In this document: in pieces, positions 1-6,013 of the stretch | Layout: the number at the start of each line of letters is the position of its first letter | How positions within the stretch are numbered: position 1 is the first letter of the stretch | Assembly: GCA_013140405.1 (NCBI GenBank) | Contig: JABFSV010000329.1 | Location: 1-6,013 of the forward strand | DNA: 6,013 bases | Direction: 5' to 3' | Source of the DNA: Methyloglobulus sp. | GTDB taxonomy: Bacteria > Pseudomonadota > Gammaproteobacteria > Methylococcales > Methylomonadaceae | The notes under the pieces: model-generated | Told to the model about the DNA's origin: nothing | Seen by the model: the letters and a program-made list of their open reading frames with translations, nothing else | Database searches by the model: none | Program-made: the position numbers and the translations under genes

Positions 1-250
1 GCGGGTAGGCCTGGTGGCCGACATCCCAGACTAGCTGGTCGCCTGGGGTGTCGAAGACGTAGTGCAGGGCGACGGTCAGCTCGACCGTGCCAAGGCCCGC
101 GGAAAAGTGGCCGCCGGAGACGCTGACCGTTTGGGTCAGGAATTCACGTAACTCCTTCGCCAGGGCTTTTAGTTGTGATTTCTTTAGCTTTCTGACATCC
201 GAAGGATAGTCGATGGCGCTTAATAAGGAAGGTTTGGTTGATGTATTCAT
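1..250 (-). CDS. dxs: 1-deoxy-D-xylulose-5-phosphate synthase, N-terminal 83 codons (cut by left edge)
   Basis: Dxs condenses pyruvate and glyceraldehyde 3-phosphate to 1-deoxy-D-xylulose 5-phosphate with thiamine diphosphate, the first step of the cytosolic MEP pathway that supplies isoprenoids (squalene and hopene here, and also quinones). I translated this stretch by hand from the ATG at 250-248. The frame is open to the left edge. It reads a poorly conserved start followed by the family's signature block: [20 protein letters not shown] (residues 45-64) and WDVGHQAYP (75-83). His48 and His79 match the active-site and cofactor-binding histidines of this region in E. coli Dxs (about His49 and His80). 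Only about one eighth of the usual ~620 residues is present. The ATG lies one base after the copD stop (TGA-A-ATG) with no clear Shine-Dalgarno, so translation is probably coupled to copD. Codons 38-83 are far richer in GC (about 87% GC-ending) than codons 1-37 (about 46%). Identification is firm; function of the whole protein cannot be judged from the fragment. Confidence 0.95.
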   Translation of the reverse strand, partial: MNTSTKPSLLSAIDYPSDVRKLKKSQLKALAKELREFLTQTVSVSGGHFSAGLGTVELTVALHYVFDTPGDQLVWDVGHQAYP

Positions 251-251
251 T

Positions 252-1913
252 TCAGTAAAGTGGCTCACGGTAGAACATCAGGATAAGGCCAATAATAAAC
301 AGCGCAGCAACGGACACAAATCCTGCAATGTCTTTGCCTGGGCTGTCCAGTTTTAATTCCAGCCAGCGACCGCAAGCCAGAATCAATGAAAATACGCCCA
401 TCGTCGTGTGTCCAACCTGGATAAGAAATGCACTTTTGGGTTCAAAGCCAATGTGCGAATGGGTGAGCAGCATCAGGCCGCCAAAGGCAGACAGTATCGG
501 AAAAGCGAAAACCAAACCTGGACGAGGATTCCGGCTGAAACGGGCGATCAATTCAATAACGCCCAGGGTAAACACCAATAAGGTAGCAATCCGATGTTGC
601 AGTACCTCGCCGTTATTGAACGTGCTTTCCCAAAACCCGACAGGGCCGAGAGGCCAAGTTTCGGCATCACTACGAAAAAACAGGAAGATACCTAATCCCA
701 CAAAACCGATAGGCCAGTATTGGGTAAAAGTCAGTAAATTCCTTGCTGTCTGCAATGCTGGCAAATGCCGTACATAAGAAAGCATGGCGAAGAAGGTCAT
801 CACGGTCAGGAAAATACCGGAAATATTATGGTTGTAATTAGACCATTCTGTTGCTGCAACGGACGGCACTTTCCCTACTATGGCAACCCTACCTGCTTCT
901 CCTGCAATCAAAGCTGTATGGGTTGGTGAATCAGTCAAAGGGATTTGCGGTGTAAATGTGCTTAACACTTCTTGCCAACGGGCTGTCAAACTAGGTATGT
1001 CTATTGCTGGCGGTTGCGATGCAAGGCTGGCGGCAGTGAATAATAAGGTAATCAAAACAAAGGTTTCTGCTTCGATGTAGTAAGGTACGCGCTTGGTTAA
1101 GGCATACCCGTTTCCGGTAGAGCCATAACTTAAAACTGCTGCACGGTTTAACCAAGCGTAACCCAAGGCAATACTAAGCAGGACGACTTTCACGGTTAAC
1201 AGGTTGCCGTAGCCAGTGCCAATCAGTCCGTTCCAGGTATCTATGTATTGCAGGGCAATAGGTAATCCAGATAGCAGAATAGCGAAAACAGACGCAATGC
1301 CATACGGCGAAAACTTATCTAATAACTGCGGCCATAACGTATCTGGTACTTTTTGGTGGTAACGTAAAAACCAAAGGTTGACGAGTTGGAACACACTGCC
1401 AATCCAAATGGCTGCTGCCACTTGATGCAGTACAGTCAGGGACATCAGGAACAATTGATTGTCGAATCGTCCCGCACCATGAACCAACCAAGCGCCAGAT
1501 ATAATCATGGGCAAGGCAACCAAATTGGCAGTAAGCCAATGTTGCTTGGAATTGAGGTTATTACGAAGGGAGTGGTAGCAGTATCCCGCTAAAATTAATG
1601 TCAACAAAGTCCGCACTATACCGCCGATAAACTGAGTGGTTTCGGCAAACTCTGGAAACGGCCATTTATTCAGCAAGGCTGTCATGAGCCATATTTTAAG
1701 GATAATCTTGAAGAGCTGTGCGGCTGCCAGCAAAAAACCGCCTTTGTAGATCAGGGTAATCGTACTGTTCAGCAATTCAGGGTTGCATCGATTCTGCTGG
1801 TGCCACGGACGCAAAATAAACGCTCCCCAAAACAAGCCACCGATTGCCAAACAAAAACAAATCAGGTCAAAACCACCGATCAAGGAATCAAGAAAATCAG
1901 CAATACCCGCCAT
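252..1913 (-). CDS. copD: CopD-family copper-transport membrane protein, long form with extra C-terminal membrane module
   Basis: A 553-residue polytopic inner-membrane protein. CopD proteins are thought to take copper from periplasmic CopC and pass it through or into the membrane; the mechanism is not well established. The N-terminal ~300 residues form the CopD core, with hydrophobic helices at about 12-34, 54-80, 93-115, 126-145, 157-183, 203-223, 237-256 and 280-298. The family-type segment [16 protein letters not shown] lies at 162-177 and a [11 protein letters not shown]...LNR segment at 236-257. A hydrophilic stretch at ~300-360, probably periplasmic, separates this from a second membrane block (about 364-381, 400-413, 440-459, 466-484, 498-516, 529-547) carrying His362, His440, His485, His487 and His502. 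Short CopD proteins have about 300 residues, so this is an extended form. The gene follows copC by 14 bases and precedes dxs by one base, which supports a CopC partner role. The start at 1913 is preceded by AGGTG. Family call is strong; substrate and direction of transport are inferred. Confidence 0.9.
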   Translation of the reverse strand: MAGIADFLDSLIGGFDLICFCLAIGGLFWGAFILRPWHQQNRCNPELLNSTITLIYKGGFLLAAAQLFKIILKIWLMTALLNKWPFPEFAETTQFIGGIVRTLLTLILAGYCYHSLRNNLNSKQHWLTANLVALPMIISGAWLVHGAGRFDNQLFLMSLTVLHQVAAAIWIGSVFQLVNLWFLRYHQKVPDTLWPQLLDKFSPYGIASVFAILLSGLPIALQYIDTWNGLIGTGYGNLLTVKVVLLSIALGYAWLNRAAVLSYGSTGNGYALTKRVPYYIEAETFVLITLLFTAASLASQPPAIDIPSLTARWQEVLSTFTPQIPLTDSPTHTALIAGEAGRVAIVGKVPSVAATEWSNYNHNISGIFLTVMTFFAMLSYVRHLPALQTARNLLTFTQYWPIGFVGLGIFLFFRSDAETWPLGPVGFWESTFNNGEVLQHRIATLLVFTLGVIELIARFSRNPRPGLVFAFPILSAFGGLMLLTHSHIGFEPKSAFLIQVGHTTMGVFSLILACGRWLELKLDSPGKDIAGFVSVAALFIIGLILMFYREPLY

Positions 1914-1924
1914 ACTAAAAGCTA

Positions 1925-1929
1925 CACCT
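1925..1929 (-). promoter_or_regulatory. Possible ribosome binding site for copD
   Basis: On the minus strand the copC stop codon runs into the sequence TAGGTGTAGC, so AGGTG overlaps the TAG stop. It sits 11 bases before the copD ATG, rather long for a Shine-Dalgarno element. No better candidate is seen in the 14-base gap. Overlap of the stop and the binding site suggests that ribosomes finishing copC re-initiate on copD. Confidence 0.4.
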
Positions 1930-2284
1930 ATGGAGTTACAGAAAAATGGATAAGGTCTTCGGTCAAATGACCGTCGGCTGCAAATATTTTGTACCTAAGG
2001 GCGTACTCACCAAGAGATAAAGGTGGTACGTCCACCACAACATTGCCTTGCTTAGCGCCTTTGCTAATGGTTAATAAGGTGTGCTTGTCGCCTTTACTGA
2101 CCAAATAGACCTGTGACAAGCCCAGCTCGATTTTTGAGTTAAACGTCAGTTCCACTTTTTTAGCCTGGTTGGCTTTAGGCTGTTCTATTTTTAATGAATG
2201 GTCGGTGACAACCGCATGGGCATACAAGTTACCGACATAACCTAAAGACAAGAGCAATACAGTGATTTGCAACAACTGCTTCAT
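1928..2284 (-). CDS. copC: CopC-type periplasmic copper-binding protein, Cu(II)-site-only form
   Basis: A 118-residue secreted protein that binds copper in the periplasm and is expected to hand it to CopD. Residues 1-22 form a signal peptide: Lys2, a hydrophobic core rich in leucine, then LYA before the cleavage point. Cleavage after Ala22 leaves His23 as the new N-terminus, which in CopC proteins supplies the first ligand of the Cu(II) site. The C-terminal segment at 98-106 contains Asp104-Gly105-His106 (Asp82 and His84 in the mature chain), matching the DGH ligands of the family. The mature chain has no methionine and no cysteine, so the Met-rich Cu(I) site of plasmid-borne Pseudomonas CopC is absent. 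The rest is compatible with the small beta-barrel fold. The ATG lies one base after the hpnO stop (TAA-C-ATG); a weak GGG 13 bases upstream is the only Shine-Dalgarno-like sequence, so coupling to hpnO is likely. Length is normal for a full CopC. Confidence 0.92.
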   Translation of the reverse strand: MKQLLQITVLLLSLGYVGNLYAHAVVTDHSLKIEQPKANQAKKVELTFNSKIELGLSQVYLVSKGDKHTLLTISKGAKQGNVVVDVPPLSLGEYALRYKIFAADGHLTEDLIHFSVTP

Positions 2285-2285
2285 G

Positions 2286-3674
2286 TTACTTGCTTTTCCC
2301 TTTCAAAGCATGACCAGCAAGGTTTTTACCTAAATCCCAGATGGAGCCGGGGATTTGGTGGGTTTCTGCAATCACCTTATCAAATGAACCGACAATATGG
2401 TCACGGTCTTTTTGGTTGAGCATTAACGGTGGCAGCAGCTTGACCACATTCATGCCATGACCTGCTACTTGGGTCAGTATGTGGTGTTCTTTAAACAAAG
2501 GGATGGTAATCATTTGGCAAAACAATCCTTTATTCGCCGCTTCCAGCATAGCCCAGGCGGCCTTCAATTTCAGGCTTTTTGGCGATTGGAACTCAATCGC
2601 AATCATCATGCCTTTACCTCGGGCTTCTTTCAGGAACTCATATTGGCTGGATAGGGCATTCAGCGCTGTGATGATGTCTGTTCCTATAACAGCACTATTT
2701 TCGACTAGTTTTTCCTCTTCCATCACATGCAAGGTTGCAAGCCCTGCCGCCATTGCCAGATTATTTTTGGCAAAAGTCGAACCATGCACCACCGCCCTGT
2801 CCATGCGGTTATAAACCGTATCCATGATTTTTTGGGTCATGGCGACAGCGCCGACTGGGACAAACCCACCTGATAAGGCTTTCGCCATACAGATCATGTC
2901 TGGCTTGATGCCCCAATGGTCGATAGCCCAAAATTTGCCAGTACGGCCTAATCCGGTTTGCACTTCATCGGCAACGAGCAACGTGCCGTATTTTTTACAC
3001 AGCCGTTCGACTTCAGGTAAGTAATTATCATCAGGCAAGTTAACGCCTTTGCCTTGTATAGGTTCAACAATGAAGGCCGCGACATCTTTATTGCTTAATG
3101 TCTGTTCCAATGCGGCAAGATCATTAAATGGCACCGAACTACAGCCTGGAAGCAATGGGCCAAAGCCTTCACGAAAGATGGCTTCCCCATTTAATGATAA
3201 AGCGCCCATCGTCAATCCGTGATAACCATGATCGCAGAATACGATTTTTTCGCGTTTGGTTGTGTAACGAGCGAATTTGATGGCAGCTTCTACAGCTTCT
3301 GTACCCGAATTACAGAAGAACATTTTGGTGATGTTATCAGGCGTGGTCTTCAACAATTCTTGTGCGAGCAAGCCGCTGAGCACCGACACATCAAGCTGCA
3401 CCAGATTGGGTAAATCCAGCGATAAAGTCTCTTTCAGGGCGTTGACAACCGTAGGATGGTTACGTCCGAGTGCAAAAACGCCAAAACCGCTGAGTAAATC
3501 CAAATACTCAGTATCATCCTGGTCATAAAGATATTGCCCGACCGCGCTCTTGTAATGGCGGTCATAACCGATGGTCTTCAAAACCCTGACCATTTGATTA
3601 TTCAGATGGTGTTCGTACAGGTCGAATTTGTCTGGGTTATGTTTCGTAAAAAGTTCGGCGATGCTGAAAGCCAT
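2286..3674 (-). CDS. hpnO: Class III PLP aminotransferase, probable hopanoid aminotransferase HpnO
   Basis: A 462-residue fold-type I, class III (ornithine/DAPA-type) aminotransferase. HpnO is known to install the terminal amine that turns the hopanoid ribosyl intermediate into aminobacteriohopanetriol, a membrane lipid. Motifs visible: SGTEA at 123-127 (cofactor phosphate region), Tyr151-His152-Gly153 (pyridine-stacking region), Glu204 in VEPIQG, the DEVQTGLGRTG block at 236-246 with Asp236 contacting the pyridine nitrogen, Lys265 in MAKALSGG as the Schiff-base lysine, and HGSTF at 298-302. All key residues are present and the length suits the family. The start at 3674 is fixed by a GAGGT six-base-spaced Shine-Dalgarno. 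Class III enzymes are hard to tell apart by sequence alone, and acetylornithine or putrescine aminotransferase would look similar. The call rests on the adjacent hpnN, co-directional and 44 bases upstream. Fold and chemistry are near certain; the hopanoid substrate is inferred from context. Confidence 0.86.
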   Translation of the reverse strand: MAFSIAELFTKHNPDKFDLYEHHLNNQMVRVLKTIGYDRHYKSAVGQYLYDQDDTEYLDLLSGFGVFALGRNHPTVVNALKETLSLDLPNLVQLDVSVLSGLLAQELLKTTPDNITKMFFCNSGTEAVEAAIKFARYTTKREKIVFCDHGYHGLTMGALSLNGEAIFREGFGPLLPGCSSVPFNDLAALEQTLSNKDVAAFIVEPIQGKGVNLPDDNYLPEVERLCKKYGTLLVADEVQTGLGRTGKFWAIDHWGIKPDMICMAKALSGGFVPVGAVAMTQKIMDTVYNRMDRAVVHGSTFAKNNLAMAAGLATLHVMEEEKLVENSAVIGTDIITALNALSSQYEFLKEARGKGMMIAIEFQSPKSLKLKAAWAMLEAANKGLFCQMITIPLFKEHHILTQVAGHGMNVVKLLPPLMLNQKDRDHIVGSFDKVIAETHQIPGSIWDLGKNLAGHALKGKSK

Positions 3675-3679
3675 TTGTT

Positions 3680-3684
3680 ACCTC
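3680..3684 (-). promoter_or_regulatory. Ribosome binding site of hpnO
   Basis: The minus strand reads GAGGTAACAAATG, a good GAGG Shine-Dalgarno core six bases before the ATG. It is the clearest binding site in the window and supports the start at 3674. The genes downstream (copC, copD, dxs) have weak or no sites, so hpnO may be the main ribosome entry point for the part of the message that follows. Confidence 0.7.
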
Positions 3685-3697
3685 AAAATTTGAATCA

Positions 3698-3720
3698 GTA
3701 AAAATCGTCGTGTAAAAATC
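3698..3720 (-). repeat. Short tandem direct repeat in the hpnN-hpnO gap
   Basis: The minus strand carries GATTTTTAC twice (3720-3712 and 3706-3698), separated by ACGAC, giving a 14-base period. The first copy overlaps the hpnN stop codon. The 44-base gap is otherwise AT-rich and shows no hairpin that could act as a terminator, so readthrough into hpnO is expected. The repeat may be chance in AT-rich sequence. Confidence 0.35.
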
Positions 3721-6013
3721 AAACCCGTTTTCCACTAAAGGCGGGCAATACAATCAGGGAGCAAACTACTGTAAAGAACAGGCCGATAGACAGCAATAAA
3801 CCCATACTAGACATGCCTTGATGCGATGTGAAAGACAGGCTGGAAAAACTGCATAAGGTAGTTATCGAACTGAAAATAATGCCGCGCGTGGTACTGCTTT
3901 GCAGGAGGTTCTCGTTTTCTTGCAGGTTAAAATGCAGTCGGTGCATAATTAGGATACTGCTATCAATTCCAAGCCCCAGCAACAATGGCAGGGCAATGAT
4001 ATTGGCGAAATTGAACGGGTTGTTGAGCAACACATTCGTCGCCCCAGTCAGTAATGCGGCAAGTATCAAGGGCATAATGACCAACGCAGTCTGTTTAAAA
4101 CTTCTATAAATCACCAGCAACACCAGCACAATTGCAACAAAAGCACTGCCGAAGGCCTGGATAAAGGCTTTTACGACGGCATCGCCGCTGGCTTGGTTGG
4201 CAACAGGTAACCCTGAAACTTTGTTATCGACCTTTTGGGCATCGGCGATAAATTCTTTCTGGTTTTCAGGATCGTTCAGGTCTTTTTTGGGCGTAATAAG
4301 AATTTTGTAAAGCCCGTTTGCGCTGAGCCAGTGTGAACGGATGTAATCCGGTATATCGTCAATACCGAAATCGGTCGCGGTCAGGCTGGTTTTCAAACGG
4401 TCAAGCGTGTATGGCAATAATCCCAATATGTTGCTTTCAATTTGGCTATAACTCGCCGGAGGGTTGGCAGAACTGTCAGCTTGTTTGATAAAGGCTTCTA
4501 TGCGTTGTTGCAGTTGCTGTAAGGTAGTTTGTGGTGCATTGGGCGAGTTTTCGGCAATGGCTTTTTTCAGTTCCTCATTGAATTTTACAAGTGCCGCTTT
4601 CTGATTGCTATTCACCGGCAAGGTTTTGCCAAAGTTTTCCAACTGGTTGCCCAGAATCAGGTTCAGGTCTTCAATCGTTGTGAGTTTTTCGTCCTGATCT
4701 TTGGCAACAAAATCAGCAAGTGTAATGGTTTCGTGTACCGTCGGTAATTGCCCCATCTTGGTAGCAATTTTATTGGCTTCATCCGGGTTGTTCGCCAATG
4801 TTATTAAGGCAAACGGAGAATCATTTTTGGATTTCAGCAATTCTTTGAAGGAGGATACCGATTCGCTGTTGGGATCGCGCAAATTAACCGGATTGGAATC
4901 AAAGGACAATTTGGTCAACACCAAGCAAGCACCAATCCCTAATAGGATGGATACGATGCGAATGGCGGTTGAATAACGAAACGGAAAGGTAACAAGAAAC
5001 TTCGGCGCAAACGCGGAATGTATTGGCTTGGGGTTATTAACCGGTAGCACACAAAACAAGGCCGGCAATACCGTTACCGAGATAATCAATCCGATGAAAA
5101 TGCCACCGCCGGAGATAATGCCTAATTCTGATACGCCTGCATAGGCAGTGGGGATAAACGACAAAAAACCCAGTGCCGTGGTCAAGGCGCATAAAAACAG
5201 GGATGATCCCACGCCCTTCATACTGTGGTGGATGGCTTGGTGGTTCGTATAACCCCTCACTCTGCGTTCGCGGTAATAGAGGCAGATATGCACGGCATAA
5301 TCGACACCCAAGCCGATGTACAAAGTAGCAAAAGCGATAGAAATGACATTCAAATGACCGACGGTGATAGCAGCAAATCCGGCGGTTACTATCAAACCCA
5401 TAAGCAGTACGATGTAAGTGATGCTCAGTAACTTGAGTGACCGCAAACCTATCCATTGCACGACAAATACTAAGACCAATGAGACTATACCAGCCAGTTG
5501 GGCACCTTTAGTGACGCTTTCCAGTTCTTCATGTTCCAGGGCGGTTTCACCCGTAATGCGGATTTTAACGGATGGATTTTCGGTCATAATAGCCCGCACA
5601 GCCTCGCGGGCTGAAGTTTGTGCAACATCCGCAGGCAGCATTTCACTAAAATCCAGCTTGGGCTTGGCAATGACTAAGGTGCGGTTGGCATCGGTATTAA
5701 GCTGGTCTTCTGCCAATAAGTTCTGCCAGGACAAACGTTGTGGTTTGCCGATAAGCTGATGGTTGATGTTGTCATCAATCGCAACTAGCAAAGGATTTAA
5801 GTCCATCGGCAGGTTTTCATCGCGCTTGTTTAAGGCCAGGCTGATGATTTCGAACAAACCGTCCAAATGATAGTTTTGCGCCAGATGCCCAATAAACGGT
5901 TGTGCGTCAGTCAGTTTTTTAGCCAGTGCGTCAAGGTCAGTTTGCTCTAGATAAAGCAATGCTTGTTGCCTGAAAAAAGCGTTGTCGGTTGGAATATAAA
6001 CAGAATCAAAGCG
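3719..6013 (-). CDS. hpnN: Hopanoid-associated RND transporter HpnN (start lies beyond right edge)
   Basis: HpnN is an inner-membrane RND/MMPL-family transporter required for moving hopanoids to the outer membrane. The frame is open to the right edge and gives 764 residues plus stop; family members have roughly 850-900, so about 100 N-terminal residues (first helix and start of loop 1) are missing. Numbering from the edge, residues 1-22 (FDSVYIPTDNAFFRQQALLY) already match the internal HpnN region, so the TTG at 5959 is an internal Leu codon and not a start. Layout: periplasmic loop 1 to ~165; five helices at ~172-321 with GLGVDYAVH at 234-242; helix 7 at ~349-368; a hydrophilic loop 2 at ~369-615 with a likely helical/coiled-coil part at ~470-510; five helices at ~619-759 with LGLGIDSS at 679-686. 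The duplicated GLGxD segments mark the two RND halves. It ends in KRV, 44 bases before hpnO. The pairing with hpnO supports the hopanoid call over a generic MMPL protein. Confidence 0.93.
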   Translation of the reverse strand, partial: RFDSVYIPTDNAFFRQQALLYLEQTDLDALAKKLTDAQPFIGHLAQNYHLDGLFEIISLALNKRDENLPMDLNPLLVAIDDNINHQLIGKPQRLSWQNLLAEDQLNTDANRTLVIAKPKLDFSEMLPADVAQTSAREAVRAIMTENPSVKIRITGETALEHEELESVTKGAQLAGIVSLVLVFVVQWIGLRSLKLLSITYIVLLMGLIVTAGFAAITVGHLNVISIAFATLYIGLGVDYAVHICLYYRERRVRGYTNHQAIHHSMKGVGSSLFLCALTTALGFLSFIPTAYAGVSELGIISGGGIFIGLIISVTVLPALFCVLPVNNPKPIHSAFAPKFLVTFPFRYSTAIRIVSILLGIGACLVLTKLSFDSNPVNLRDPNSESVSSFKELLKSKNDSPFALITLANNPDEANKIATKMGQLPTVHETITLADFVAKDQDEKLTTIEDLNLILGNQLENFGKTLPVNSNQKAALVKFNEELKKAIAENSPNAPQTTLQQLQQRIEAFIKQADSSANPPASYSQIESNILGLLPYTLDRLKTSLTATDFGIDDIPDYIRSHWLSANGLYKILITPKKDLNDPENQKEFIADAQKVDNKVSGLPVANQASGDAVVKAFIQAFGSAFVAIVLVLLVIYRSFKQTALVIMPLILAALLTGATNVLLNNPFNFANIIALPLLLGLGIDSSILIMHRLHFNLQENENLLQSSTTRGIIFSSITTLCSFSSLSFTSHQGMSSMGLLLSIGLFFTVVCSLIVLPAFSGKRV

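Larger units (their letters stand above)
1..6013 (-). other. Probable single operon hpnN-hpnO-copC-copD-dxs
   Basis: Five co-directional genes are separated by 44, 1, 14 and 1 bases. None of the gaps holds a recognisable promoter or a terminator hairpin. Three of the four junctions lack a strong independent ribosome binding site and place stop and start close together, which fits translational coupling. The promoter must lie beyond the right edge or inside hpnN, and the terminator beyond the left edge. Co-transcription is inferred from spacing alone. Confidence 0.75.

Noticed and set aside
140..145. GAATTC as proof of a cloning junction
   Set aside because: A single six-base site occurs by chance, and frame and Dxs homology run straight through it. 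Kept only as a caveat for the composition break.
328..777. 149-residue plus-strand frame opposite copD
   Set aside because: It lies wholly antisense to a well-supported gene, its protein has no recognisable motif or membrane pattern, and no gene-like context exists on the plus strand.
1315..1539. 74-residue minus-strand frame within copD
   Set aside because: It is an out-of-phase reading of the CopD core, whose own frame carries the family motifs.
2479..2814. 111-residue plus-strand frame opposite hpnO
   Set aside because: It is antisense to the conserved aminotransferase body and shows no domain or convincing start signal.
3675..3718. Terminator or promoter between hpnN and hpnO
   Set aside because: No GC-rich inverted repeat followed by a T run, and no convincing -35/-10 pair; the gap is too short and AT-rich to claim either.
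5037..5456. 139-residue minus-strand frame in another phase within hpnN
   Set aside because: It overlaps the helix-coding part of hpnN in a shifted frame; the Arg-, His- and Cys-rich product is typical of an out-of-frame reading.
5957..5959. TTG as the start codon of the RND transporter
   Set aside because: The frame stays open for 18 more codons to the window edge, and those residues match the HpnN family. The gene is cut by the edge; TTG here is an internal leucine codon.

Overview
The window carries five genes, all on the minus strand and tightly packed. In transcription order (right to left) they are: an hpnN-type hopanoid RND transporter (its beginning lies beyond the right edge), an hpnO-type class III aminotransferase, copC, copD, and the first 83 codons of dxs, which runs off the left edge. 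Nothing on the plus strand looks real; the long plus-strand frames are antisense shadows of these genes. No RNA gene, insertion sequence, CRISPR array or terminator was seen, and no stretch over 300 bases lacks a gene.

The organism is most likely a hopanoid-making proteobacterium. HpnN together with HpnO points to production and outer-membrane delivery of bacteriohopanepolyols, including amino-bacteriohopanepolyols. Those lipids, a copper-handling CopC/CopD pair and a moderate GC content (mid-40s percent in lines sampled by eye) fit a gammaproteobacterial methanotroph (Methylococcales). That assignment is inference; no marker gene such as pmo or 16S rRNA is present.

Layout: hpnN (3719 to right edge), a 44-base gap with a good ribosome binding site, hpnO (2286-3674), a 1-base gap, copC (1928-2284), a 14-base gap, copD (252-1913), a 1-base gap, dxs (1-250). 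The spacing suggests one polycistronic transcript with translational coupling. The functional logic is clear at the ends: Dxs makes the isoprenoid precursor DXP that eventually feeds squalene and hopene, HpnO aminates the hopanoid side chain, and HpnN moves hopanoids across the periplasm. The surprise is the periplasmic copper protein CopC and its membrane partner CopD in the middle of this series.

Two points deserve a second look. One is the copCD pair embedded between hopanoid genes and dxs. The other is an abrupt change in base composition inside dxs, from ordinary to about 68% GC, near codon 37. No wholly unknown system is evident; the genes belong to recognisable families and the novelty, if any, is in their arrangement.
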